Source: Pseudomonadota bacterium (GTDB lineage: Bacteria; Pseudomonadota; Gammaproteobacteria; Steroidobacterales; Steroidobacteraceae). From it: DNA of 48,273 nucleotides. The stretch is taken from NCBI GenBank assembly GCA_023423935.1, contig JAFAEQ010000059.1, positions 1-48,273 of the forward strand, given 5' to 3'. The notes under the pieces were generated by a model that worked only from the letters and a program-made list of their open reading frames with translations, was not told where the DNA came from and made no database searches. Below, in pieces: positions 1 to 8,700 of this stretch. Positions within the stretch are counted from its first letter, which is position 1, and each line of letters starts with the position of its first letter. The position numbers and the translations under genes are program-made.

Positions 1-1075
1 CGCCCTCGGTCTTCGTGCCGAGTCGAACGCGCGTCTCTGCGCCGTTATAGTCCTTGCGCAAGATGAAATTCACCACGCCCGCGATCGCATCCGAACCGTA
101 GATGGCCGAGGCGCCGTCGGTCAGCACATCCACACGTTCGAGGGCTGCTGTCGGGATGCCAGAGATGTCCACGTAGCTGCCCGCCGTGCCGCTCGGGGCC
201 ATGCGGCGGCCGTTCAACAGTGTCAACGTTGCCCCTGTCCCCATCGCACGCAAGTTCACCGTGCTGGCCCCAACACCCGCAAGACTGCCGGCGCCGCGAT
301 CTGGCGTCGCAGACGTGCCACCACCGAAGTTCTGCGGTAGCTGCGCGATGTATTGGCCGACATTGGCATAGCCCGCCCGATCCAGTTGGTTGCGCGTCAC
401 TCGCGTGACGGGCGAGAACTCATGGGGCACATTGCGAATGTTGGTGCCAGTGACGAGCACCTCCTCCATCCCCAGTGACGCGCGCACACCGGCTGGAAGT
501 GAAACGTCAGGCTTGGGCCCGCTCTCGGGCGACACCGCGAAATCCGCCGACGACTGGAGACCCGCAACTCGCTGGGCGATCTGAAACAGACTTTGCAGCC
601 CGAAACCCAAAGAGGCACTGTGAGCGGCCGGGTCGGGCGGATCCGCAGGATCTGGATCTGCATGTATCGGCAGCAGAGTAAAGGCACCGTCGCCGAGAGA
701 ATGGAACGTGAGGCCAGTCCCCTCCAGCAATCTCTGCAGTGCGTCCTCCACCGCGAGCGCCGTGCAAACCCCGCGCGTTTGCACTCCCTCTATCTCGTCC
801 GACGCGTAGACCAACTCGATTCCGCGGACTTCCGCGAAGGCCTGCAACGCAGTGCTGAGCGCCTGTGGCGGGATCTGCTGATCAGTGCACTGCTCCTTCG
901 TCTCGACGGACGCCCAGGACCGTCCGACCCATGCGACGCAGACGAAGCACGTCATCACCACGGACCGCATGCCCGAGGCGCGTCGTCGCGCCTGCATTCG
1001 CTCGAGTTGCGTGTGATCGCTCACGGGCAGAACTGGATGCGCGGGTTCGGCGGTTGATTGGGTGTTATCGCTCAC
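1..1075 (-). CDS. TonB-dependent receptor with N-terminal STN signalling domain (3' part missing)
   Basis: Translating the minus strand from a GTG at 1075 gives an uninterrupted frame that runs off the left edge (358 codons seen). After about 55 N-terminal residues with a hydrophobic export segment comes a secretin/TonB short N-terminal (STN) domain (about residues 60-120). Then come a TonB-box-like MEEVLVTG and a plug domain with the hallmarks TLLNGRRM, ERVDVLTDGASAIYGSDA and GVVNFILRK. The beta-barrel lies outside the window. It is an outer-membrane, energy-coupled importer. The STN domain is the part that contacts a FecR-type regulator. The GTG overlaps the TGA of the FecR-like gene (GTGA, 1072-1075), so the two are translationally coupled and the receptor is the third gene of the sigma/FecR/receptor operon. 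The substrate is unknown; neighbouring peptidase genes make a peptide ligand plausible (inference). Confidence 0.9.
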   Translation of the reverse strand, partial: MSDNTQSTAEPAHPVLPVSDHTQLERMQARRRASGMRSVVMTCFVCVAWVGRSWASVETKEQCTDQQIPPQALSTALQAFAEVRGIELVYASDEIEGVQTRGVCTALAVEDALQRLLEGTGLTFHSLGDGAFTLLPIHADPDPADPPDPAAHSASLGFGLQSLFQIAQRVAGLQSSADFAVSPESGPKPDVSLPAGVRASLGMEEVLVTGTNIRNVPHEFSPVTRVTRNQLDRAGYANVGQYIAQLPQNFGGGTSATPDRGAGSLAGVGASTVNLRAMGTGATLTLLNGRRMAPSGTAGSYVDISGIPTAALERVDVLTDGASAIYGSDAIAGVVNFILRKDYNGAETRVRLGTKTEG

Positions 1076-2238
1076 CGACGCGAAACTTGGATTTCCCTCT
1101 CCGTCTCCGTCACGAGAATCTCGGGCCGAGCGCGCAGGAACCGAATGAGCAGATCGCTGTTTGTGGAAGAGAACACTCCAGTGATTCGGAAATCGGCGAG
1201 AGCAATATCGCTCAGGACCAGTCGGCGCCTGTTGTGCCGGTTGAACTCTTCTGCGACGTCGCTGAGCGGCGTCGATTCGAACACGAACTGTCGCCGCGTC
1301 CATGCCGTAGCCGCAGTCACGTCGGCCTCGAGCGCTCCCGAGCTCGACTGCGCGTTCAGCACAGCCTGTTGGCCGGCGGACAACACGAGCGAATCCTCGA
1401 GTGACCCTGCACGGTCTTTCGACGTCGGCGCGGATACAGCCGCCGGAGCGTTGCTCGAGACAGTCGGTTCTGGCATGCCGGAGCCTCCCTTACGCAGTAG
1501 TGCAACACTGCCCTCGAGGACGGTCACGACGGTACCCGAGCGCTTCTTATGAACGTCGAATTGCGTACCGATCGCACGCACACGCACGCCATCACTCGAT
1601 ACGACGAACGGACGCCCTGGATCTTTGGCCACCCGAAACAACGCCTGACCCCTGAGCAAGTCGATCGCTCGCAGGCCCTCCGCATAACGCACACCCACCG
1701 CGGAACCGGCATCCAGCTCGATCGTCGATCCATCCTCGAGAACGATGGAACGATGCTCGGCGATACTCGTGCGGTAGGTCGTGCCATGGAAGCTGCGCAT
1801 CGACACTAATGCGCCCACGGCCACTGCAAAGAGGGCAACCGCAGCCGCGAGCCACATGCGACGCCCGCTCGGAGTCCGGCGAGCAGACGCCGTCTCCTCT
1901 GCGGCGACATCCGCAGCGCCTGCGTGGGCAGCGTCCCTGTGCACGGCGCCCGTATGCACGGCGCCCGCATGCACGGCGCCCGTATGCACGACGCCCGCAA
2001 ACGCAACCACCGGCGTATTTGCGGTCGCTCGCGCCATCAAGGTCTCGGTATCGAACTCGCGTTTCGCATCGAGCTTCGGCGCTTCGTCCCAGAGGGCGGC
2101 CAGTTCCAGGTACGCCCGCAAGTGTTCCGGTGACATCCGCGCCCAGGCATCAAAGCGTCGCCGTCCCTCGTCATCGATGTCGCCCGTTCGGAAGTCGACC
2201 AACCACTCGGCAGCCTCCTCATAGATCTGCTTGTTCAT
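1072..2238 (-). CDS. FecR-family anti-sigma / sigma regulator
   Basis: This is a 388-residue protein of FecR architecture. The N-terminal cytoplasmic DUF4880-type anti-sigma segment covers about residues 5-50 (EEAAEWLVDF...FDAWARMSPEHL). A single transmembrane helix lies at about 129-147. The periplasmic FecR domain follows (about 155-250, with GEQ-like repeats such as STIELDAGSAVGV and GTQFDV), then a C-terminal DUF4974-like domain that would meet the receptor STN domain. The family holds an ECF sigma factor until the receptor signals. The ATG at 2238 follows the sigma stop by two bases and has an AAAGGA ribosome site. The linker between anti-sigma domain and membrane helix is unusual: residues about 83-109 are a Val/Ala-His repeat encoded by tandem 15-bp units. 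Confidence 0.92.
   Translation of the reverse strand: MNKQIYEEAAEWLVDFRTGDIDDEGRRRFDAWARMSPEHLRAYLELAALWDEAPKLDAKREFDTETLMARATANTPVVAFAGVVHTGAVHAGAVHTGAVHRDAAHAGAADVAAEETASARRTPSGRRMWLAAAVALFAVAVGALVSMRSFHGTTYRTSIAEHRSIVLEDGSTIELDAGSAVGVRYAEGLRAIDLLRGQALFRVAKDPGRPFVVSSDGVRVRAIGTQFDVHKKRSGTVVTVLEGSVALLRKGGSGMPEPTVSSNAPAAVSAPTSKDRAGSLEDSLVLSAGQQAVLNAQSSSGALEADVTAATAWTRRQFVFESTPLSDVAEEFNRHNRRRLVLSDIALADFRITGVFSSTNSDLLIRFLRARPEILVTETEREIQVSRR
1940..1999 (-). repeat. Tandem 15-bp repeat inside the fecR-like gene
   Basis: Four consecutive 15-bp units, written on the plus strand as TGCACGGCGCCCGTA, start at 1940, 1955, 1970 and 1985. They differ at only one or two positions, and a decayed unit lies just left of 1940. 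They encode a repeating A/T-G-A-V-H pentapeptide in the cytoplasmic linker of the FecR-like protein. The 15-bp period keeps frame, so copy-number changes would only alter linker length. Confidence 0.9.
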
Positions 2239-2240
2239 GC

Positions 2241-2789
2241 TCAGGTCCTTTCGTTGCGCGAGGAACGGCCTTCCTCGCTCTCCTTGAGATGCTTGCGGAA
2301 ATGCATCAGAGCTTTGACGAGATATTTCTTGGTCATCGGCCGCGAAATACCGAGGCGCTCACTGATCTCGTCGACGGACAGGCCGTCGCGGCGGTGAAAC
2401 AGGAACGTCGCCTGCGCCTTCGAGGGCAGACTTTTCAGCGCGTTATCAAGAACGCTCAGGCACTGCTGCGCATTCATTTCCAGCTCCGGAGTCGTCTCCG
2501 CCACGGCGTACACATCGGAGAGCACATCGCTGAGATTGACCGATTCCGGCTGGTTCGCCTGCTTGAGCGCATGCTGCTGGGCGACGTGTTGCGCGATCGT
2601 GAAGATATACGCCTCCGGCGTGCGGATCGTTTCGTGATTCGGCACACGCAACAGCCGCAGAAACACCTCCTGGACGATGTCCGGAATGTCAACGGCATTG
2701 CGCACGCGCTTCGTGAGAAACCGACGCAGCTGGCCACCGTGAGTCTCGGCAAGCTCAGCTACGAACGTCTGTTTGTCTACGGCGATCAC
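2241..2789 (-). CDS. ECF sigma-70 factor, FecI-like
   Basis: The 182-residue protein has the two-domain ECF layout. Region 2 spans about residues 20-85 and includes DIVQEVFLRLL and PEAYIFTIAQHVA. Region 4 spans about 115-170, with a helix-turn-helix at LSVDEISERLGISRPMTKKYL. The QEVFLRL...YIFTIA pattern is typical of the FecI group. I choose GTG 2789 because GGAG sits seven bases upstream; a TTG at 2792 has a spacer of only four bases. The gene leads the operon with the FecR-like regulator (two-base gap) and the STN receptor. Its role would be to direct RNA polymerase to transport and, as inferred from shared promoter-like elements, peptidase genes once the receptor is occupied. Confidence 0.92.
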   Translation of the reverse strand: MIAVDKQTFVAELAETHGGQLRRFLTKRVRNAVDIPDIVQEVFLRLLRVPNHETIRTPEAYIFTIAQHVAQQHALKQANQPESVNLSDVLSDVYAVAETTPELEMNAQQCLSVLDNALKSLPSKAQATFLFHRRDGLSVDEISERLGISRPMTKKYLVKALMHFRKHLKESEEGRSSRNERT

Positions 2790-2845
2790 CAATGGGCTCC
2801 GGGCGTATGAACGCTCGTTCCCAATGAGCGATTGGTACGCCGGAA

Positions 2846-2871
2846 GATACCCCTCGACTCAAAAAATAATC
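2846..2871 (-). promoter_or_regulatory. Candidate ECF promoter upstream of the sigma gene
   Basis: In the minus direction a T-rich block (ATTATTTTTTG) is followed at the expected spacing by GAGGGGTATC. The GTATC lies 57 nt before the GTG start. A 7-bp inverted repeat (CCCCTCG at 2850-2856, CGAGGGG at 2874-2880) brackets the element. The same GGTATC arrangement occurs before the S9, S8 and M16 peptidase genes, which suggests autoregulation. This is pattern-matching only. Confidence 0.45.
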
Positions 2872-3003
2872 GACGAGGGGATTTCCTGATCGAGGCAGAA
2901 GGGTTTCACCGAGCTCACTACATGACTGAGCACTCAATCATGCGGCGCCGGAGGATCTATTCGTTGCTCGGGCTCCTCAGCCGATCGTTCATGGCGCGTT
3001 CTG

Positions 3004-5349
3004 TTACTTCCGGACGAAGGTATCCATGAAGTCCACCATGCGCCGCGCGGCGTCCGCCGCGTTCGCCAATGCCCACTCGCTCGGCACGTGCGACTCACCG
3101 TCGTATTCCGCAAGCTCGACCGTCCGGCCCAGGTGCCGAAGCGCGCCGAACATCTTGCGCGCCTCTTCGATCTTGCACGTCGCATCGTCGACGCCATGAA
3201 TCAGTAGCAATGGCGTGCGGATACGGTCCGCACGATGAAGCGGTGAATTCTCAACGTGGCGCCCCATGTCGAGCCAGGGGTGGGCCGGTAGATTCCAATT
3301 GGCCGTGATGAGCGGGTGCCCCGGCTCGAGGGTCGATGCAACGGAGACCAGGTCGTAAATGCCGGCAAAGGCGATTCCCGCTCGGAAGACGCGCGTGCCG
3401 GTCAGGATCGCCGCCGTGCTGTAGCCGCCGAACGATTGGCCGCTGACCGCGAGTCGTTCGATATCCGAATAGCCGAGCGCAGCGGCCTGATAGACCTGTG
3501 CCAGCACTTGGGCGGTCAAGTCCTGGATGAATTCACTCTTCCCGCCTTGCGGCGCCACAGGGACTTCAGTCACGAGAACCGCATATCCGCGGGTCGTGAA
3601 CACCGGCAGCGGCATCGTCGCGCCGTCTCCGCCACCCCAGTTCAGGGCGGTCCTGTGCGAGGCTTCGCTTCGGGGATAGACGAACACGATCGTGGGTAGC
3701 CGATCGCCGCGCTTCGCGCCAGCCGGCAATGCGATCGACGAAACTGCTTTCCGTGTCGAGCCATCCGGCAGCGGAATCGCGGTCTCGAAAGTCTCCACTG
3801 TGCCGAGCTCGTACTTCGCGACGCGGTTCTCGACGTCGGTGACGCGAGTCTTCTTGCGCAGGTCTCGATCGAATCGATAAAGGTTCTTGTAAGCGCCAAA
3901 GCTTTCGAACGTCGCGTACGGCGCACTGTGATCGGCGGGCGCACCGGCAATCTCGAGTTGCGCAGTTCCGCTCCAAGTCGTCACGCACTTGCGGTTCGCG
4001 ATCTCGCATTTCAACACGGCGGCGCGAGCCGGCGCGGCCTCATAAGCAAGCAGCGCGAAACTCTTCGCATCGGGCTGCCACAGCGTTGCGCCTTGTTGAG
4101 TGATTGCACGGTCGAGCCGCAGACCGGCAGGAAGATCGAAGCGTACTGGGGCCGTGCCGTCCAAAGGAACGAGCGCGACCGCGGCAGGAGCACGCTCGCG
4201 GTACGCGGTCGGGCTTTCGATCGAATCCAACCCGACGAGGACTGCTGAACCGTCGCGAGTGACGGCGAGTGGATCCTTCGTCAGTGTCGTCAATGTGGTT
4301 GCGAGCTGTCGCGCAGACGCTGAGGTCTCTCCCGGCTCGGCCGTCCACAATCGATCGTCTTTCACCCAGATGAGTTGATCGCGTTGCGGATGCCAAATGT
4401 AGTTGCCGAGCAGATAGGCATTGAGGCTTTGTTTTACGTCACGGGCCAACACTTGCGGCGCCCCGCCCGTGGTGCGCACGACGGCGACGTCGAGCACCTG
4501 CTCATTGTCGCCCGCTCGCGCGAGACGCGGACTGGACATATATGAAAGCCACTTGCCGCTCGGAGAGATCTGTGCGACTGAGAATGTAGGTTCGACGTCC
4601 GCGGCCACGACGGTGCGCTGGCGGCCGCTCGCAACGTCGATCGCCAGCAAAGCAGCGCCGTACTTGCCAGTCGACCTCGGAGGAACGACCTCCGTTTCTG
4701 CTTTTGCGTCGGCGTCGAAGCCTGACCGCTCGACCTTTACGCGCGGTGTCGTTGACTGTTCGGGCTTCGCGCTGCGCTGATTCGGTGATGCTGAGGAAGT
4801 CTGCGTAACCGCACCGATGAAAATCTCGCGACTGTCTTTCGACCAGATCGGGCCATCGCCCGCCCAAGGCAACGCCTTCGCGCGAACCTCGCTCACGCGA
4901 TGGCTGGTGCCGTTCGCCAGGTCGTGAACCCAGAGCTGAGCGCCATCGCCCGTGTCGCAGTAAAACGCAATCTTCCGCGCCTCGTCGGAGAACGCGGGCT
5001 TCCAGCAGCTGCCTTGCGGAGCGCCGATGCGCGTCTCGCGATCGGCGGTGAGATCCTTGACGAACAGCGTCTGACCGAACTCCGTAAAGCTGAGCTGCTG
5101 CGAGGCACGATGCTGTTCCATCAATTGTCGATCCTGCACCGAGGAGCCTTCCGGTGTCGGCGTGCGCACTGCGTACGCGACGCGGCGACCGTCCGGTGAA
5201 ATTGCGATCACATCGGCATCGGAAATCGATTTGCGAGCAAAGGCGAGATCGAAGGGCATGGGCTGCGCATCGGCCGCGACCTTGCCTGAAATCGTCAACG
5301 CAGCAATCGCCGACATCAGTACGCCGACCTTGATCGATCGAGTTCTCAT
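3004..5349 (-). CDS. Secreted S9-family serine peptidase (prolyl oligopeptidase type)
   Basis: The 781-residue protein starts at ATG 5349; upstream in-frame codons lack protein character, and MRTRSIKVG begins a clear signal peptide ending near ADA. The N-terminal two thirds look like a beta-propeller (ISPDGRRVAYAVR, WSKDSREIFIG, ISPSGKWLSYMS). The C-terminal alpha/beta-hydrolase has nucleophile Ser639 in GQSFGGYS, Asp722 in HGVDD and His754 in GESHVP, a complete triad. The family cleaves peptides, often after proline, or acts as dipeptidyl or acylaminoacyl peptidase; here it would act in the periplasm. It is upstream of the sigma/FecR/receptor operon on the same strand. Lasso-peptide isopeptidases also belong to S9 and sit beside FecI/FecR/TonB genes, so that is an alternative function, but no lasso precursor or maturase gene is visible here. 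Confidence 0.92.
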   Translation of the reverse strand: MRTRSIKVGVLMSAIAALTISGKVAADAQPMPFDLAFARKSISDADVIAISPDGRRVAYAVRTPTPEGSSVQDRQLMEQHRASQQLSFTEFGQTLFVKDLTADRETRIGAPQGSCWKPAFSDEARKIAFYCDTGDGAQLWVHDLANGTSHRVSEVRAKALPWAGDGPIWSKDSREIFIGAVTQTSSASPNQRSAKPEQSTTPRVKVERSGFDADAKAETEVVPPRSTGKYGAALLAIDVASGRQRTVVAADVEPTFSVAQISPSGKWLSYMSSPRLARAGDNEQVLDVAVVRTTGGAPQVLARDVKQSLNAYLLGNYIWHPQRDQLIWVKDDRLWTAEPGETSASARQLATTLTTLTKDPLAVTRDGSAVLVGLDSIESPTAYRERAPAAVALVPLDGTAPVRFDLPAGLRLDRAITQQGATLWQPDAKSFALLAYEAAPARAAVLKCEIANRKCVTTWSGTAQLEIAGAPADHSAPYATFESFGAYKNLYRFDRDLRKKTRVTDVENRVAKYELGTVETFETAIPLPDGSTRKAVSSIALPAGAKRGDRLPTIVFVYPRSEASHRTALNWGGGDGATMPLPVFTTRGYAVLVTEVPVAPQGGKSEFIQDLTAQVLAQVYQAAALGYSDIERLAVSGQSFGGYSTAAILTGTRVFRAGIAFAGIYDLVSVASTLEPGHPLITANWNLPAHPWLDMGRHVENSPLHRADRIRTPLLLIHGVDDATCKIEEARKMFGALRHLGRTVELAEYDGESHVPSEWALANAADAARRMVDFMDTFVRK

Positions 5350-5412
5350 TCTTCGCTCTCGTTCCGTGCACGCAGCACTCGTGCACACATAGAGCGGTCG
5401 ATGGGAACGGGC

Positions 5413-5436
5413 GATACCCCCGGGAGAGAATTTTCC
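5413..5436 (-). promoter_or_regulatory. Candidate ECF promoter upstream of the S9 peptidase
   Basis: In the minus direction GGAAAATTC is followed by CCGGGGGTATC. GTATC lies 64 nt before the ATG at 5349, close to the spacing before the sigma gene. The upstream GGAAA also resembles the -35 of FecI-type promoters. The match is by eye and the start site is unmapped. Confidence 0.45.
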
Positions 5437-5614
5437 ATGTGAGGCGTTACGCCTTACTTTGTGTAAGGCGATTCGCGAGCGAGTCCCTCCCCCTGCGAAG
5501 TGGGGAGAGTCACGAGCAGCACAGCGATGAGGGCACATGCCCAGAGATAGAAGGTGTGCATCGACCAGCCGGCTCAGCAGTACGAAGCAAGATCGTACAT
5601 CGTCGCGCCCAGCA

Positions 5615-5724
5615 TCGACCGCGACCGACGATGGACAACGCCTCGATCGCAGGTTCGACCGCGGCCGACGATGGCCATCGTCTCGGTATTCCTGTCGAGA
5701 CCGCCTCGATGTCCGTCTCGAGGC
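5615..5724. repeat. Intergenic repeat block, copy A
   Basis: The block contains TCGACCGCGACCGACGATGG at 5615 and a 19/20 copy 40 bp on. It ends in an inverted repeat, GCCTCGA ... TCGAGGC (5703-5724), whose loop reads TGTCCGTC. A similar block, with the same order of CGACCGCG-NN-CGACGA then GCCTCGAT-N7-TCGAGGC, lies at 9233-9285. Both follow the 3' end of a minus-strand peptidase gene. Confidence 0.65.
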
Positions 5725-5745
5725 CCGCGCCAGGGCGATGTCCTT

Positions 5746-8700
5746 TTACTGACTCAGCGGAAGCGGCACCGTGTGCACCGCCAACGGCACCGGGTCCGTA
5801 ACGACCGTCACTTTCGGCGGTTCCTTGCCCTCGACGATTGCAGCAAAACGCCGCGCATAGTAATCGCGCGGCAATGACATGTGCCCGTACGGCTTGCCGA
5901 ACAGCCCGACCTCCGCAAGCAACGTGCGGCCATCACGTGGATAGGCATCGATGCGCGGCCGGAGCGTGGACTCCACGCGTTCACCTTGTTTCAGCGTGAC
6001 AGCCGGCGCTTCCGGCTGCGCATCGCCACCGTACAACGGATGAAAGACGACATCCCGGTACTTCACACGCAAGCCTTTTTCTTTAGCACCCCAGGCATCC
6101 ACGGCGATGCGATAACGACCCGCGGGCGGTGCAGCGACTTCCAAACGCTTGCTGCGACCGGGCTGCACTTCGTAGGCGATGCGCGAGATGGACTTGCCCG
6201 GTTCCTTGGGCACGAAGAAGATCCCCAAACCGACAGTGCCGCTCGTCGCATTCTCCGCGCTGGCTTCAGCCACGAGCCGAGCCGCACCCGCAGGCACATC
6301 GACATCGAAGAACCGCGGCGAACCATCGACGACAGCCTCAGCATCACGCGCAGCTCCAACTCCCATCAGTTTCACCTGCGCCTGCTCGATCGTGCCCATC
6401 TGGTTCGTGAACGTGGCCCGGATGTCGCCATTCGCGAGCGCAACACCCGAGCTTGCGTTCGAGCTCGAATTCACTCCCAACGCAGTCACCTTGAACGTCA
6501 CTTCAGTGCTCGACGCAGGCGTCGTCTCCCTGGCGTCGAAGGTTTGCGGTGGAAGCCCACCGTCGTGCGTCATCCAGAATTGCCATACGCCGGGCTCGGG
6601 ATTCACGAACGTCTGGTCATAAGTCTCGAGATCGCTCTCGGCAAGGCGCCAAGGCGCCCCGACGATGCCACCTTCCCCGTCCTCTCTGATACCTCCTCCG
6701 GAATAGGGCAAACCACTTGGCGCCTTTGCGAACAGCACGATACTGCGCGCGCCACGTTGCCGCGCCTCGACACGCAGTGCCGTTGCGCCCTTCGGCACGT
6801 CCACATAGACGATGCCATGACCTGGCCGCGGCACGCTGCGGGGCATGGTGGCCGTGTACCCTTTGCTTTCTACCAACGGCTCGGCGACATCGATCGTGCA
6901 CATCACGCTGTGCGCAACGAGATCCAGGTTCGTATCGAGCAGATCGAGAATCGCGCTATAGGCACCCGATTCGCCGACGCTGATTTGCACCGGAATCTTC
7001 GTTGGCACATTGAGCGGCAGCCGCACCTCGCGAAGGTTGGTGACGAATGCCCCGTGGTCGTTGCCTTTCCACTGCAACCGATACGTGATCGGCGCTGAAG
7101 GTCCGCTCGTGCGCGTCACCGTGATCTCGCGCCGACCCTTCTGCCCTGGACTCCACCCGATGCGTTCGTACAAGCCACGACCCACATGCGCCGGGGTCAG
7201 CTGATCACTGAACGGCGTACGTACAGGCGCCTCGGTCGCGAACCGCGAAAGCTCATGGTTCTTCAGCTTCTGCAGCGCCTGCCATGCTGCGTCCACTTGA
7301 ATCAACCCACGCCCCTGCACGCGCGCTTCCACCCCCTCGAGGAACTTCGTGCTGGCGAACAATGCCATCTTCAAACGTTCTTCATCGTAGGGAATACCCG
7401 CCTGCTTCGCTGCGCTGATCAGCAATGCAGCATGACCCGCAGCGTTGGGCGTGGACGCCGAAGTACCGCCAGAGATTCCATAGCCGTGCGGCATTTCGAA
7501 ATTGGGGCTGTCGAGATCGCCCGGCCATTCCGGAATCTGCGCGCTGAAAGTGCCCGTGAGCGCCATCAGATCGGGCTTGAGGCCACCGTCGTACGCCGGC
7601 CCGTAGCTCGAGTAGGGTGCGGGCGTGTGCTGCCGCGTCGGCGCGATTCCGAAGTTCGCCTTCCAGGTTTCATACGGCGTGTACGCACCGACCGCGATCA
7701 GGTTGCTGCCTGCCTTCGCGATCTCCACGAAGAAATCTTCCGCCGGCCCTGAATTGGAGGCCGCTCGGAAGTGTGGCTTTGGATAGCGCTGATGAATCCG
7801 CTGCAACAGTTGGCCATAGAACAAGCTCGATTCGTTGGCCCACTTGCGAGTCATGGACATGATCGTCGAGTTCGTCAGCACCTCGACGCGAGGATCGCGA
7901 TAGAGCGTCAGCAATGACTTGATCTGTGGGACTTCGTGCTCTTCGAGACCCTCCGGCATCCGATAATATATCGGTAGCCATTGCGCGCCGGGCGCTACGC
8001 CTTCCGCACGGCCATTGAGAAAGCTGTGCCCCGCTGCCACGCTCGCGCACATCGTGCCGTGGTTCATTGCACCCAGGTTCAACAGCAAGCTCTGAGTGGG
8101 AACGTCAGCTGCGACCATGATCGTGCGGGTATCGCCCGCGGGAAGTTCAGCCAACGCGGGGCGGTGCGGCTGTGCGGGCAGTTTCCCGAAAGCAATCGGT
8201 GTTCCGATCACCTCATTACCCGCGTCATCACGACGGTGCTCGTACATCCACACGCGTCCCATCGGAACAGACCACAAGAGCGTGAACTCGTGCGCGCCGA
8301 CGGAGTGTCGCAATCGCTCCGGGCGACTCACGAAGGCCATGCGCAGCTCTGCACCGGTGCGCTTTGCTTCATCGGGCAGCGCGAAGCGCCTTGCGTTGAA
8401 TTGAAGGTGCCCATCCTTGCCGGCGCTCACGACCTCTGTCTTCTGCCAGCCGAAGTCGGACTGGCCTTTGCCCGGCACTGGATCGAGCAACGGCATCACA
8501 GGCGGCGTCATGATGTAGTCGATCAGTTTTGGAACTCGTGCACCTTGCAACGAGAAGCCGTAGGAAAGTGATGGCAATCGCGCATCCACTGCTTCGATGC
8601 CACCGATCACGACACCGCGCCCATCGTACGTCGGATACTTGCTTTTGAAATCGCAGGACTGTGTCGCACTCGCACCCGTATACGGATTGTCGAGCGGCGT

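Larger units (their letters stand above)
5350..5745. other. Gene-free stretch between S9 and S8 peptidase genes
   Basis: This 396-bp spacer has no convincing reading frame. It contains the candidate promoter at 5413-5436, a hairpin (CGCCTTAC at 5450-5457 pairing with GTAAGGCG at 5463-5470) upstream of that promoter, and two 20-bp near-identical copies beginning TCGACCGCG at 5615-5634 and 5655-5674. A GCCTCGA/TCGAGGC hairpin lies at 5703-5724, just after the S8 stop codon. The last two elements recur after the M16 gene. Confidence 0.7.

Noticed and set aside
1940..1999. CRISPR-like tandem repeat
   Set aside because: Units are contiguous with no spacers and are in frame in a gene; the 20341-20400 repeats likewise have no spacers. 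No CRISPR array or cas gene is present.
5881..7098. Long plus-strand open frame of about 400 codons
   Set aside because: It is antisense to the S8 peptidase, which has clear family motifs; the frame is Arg/His/Ala-rich with no recognisable domain and results from high GC.
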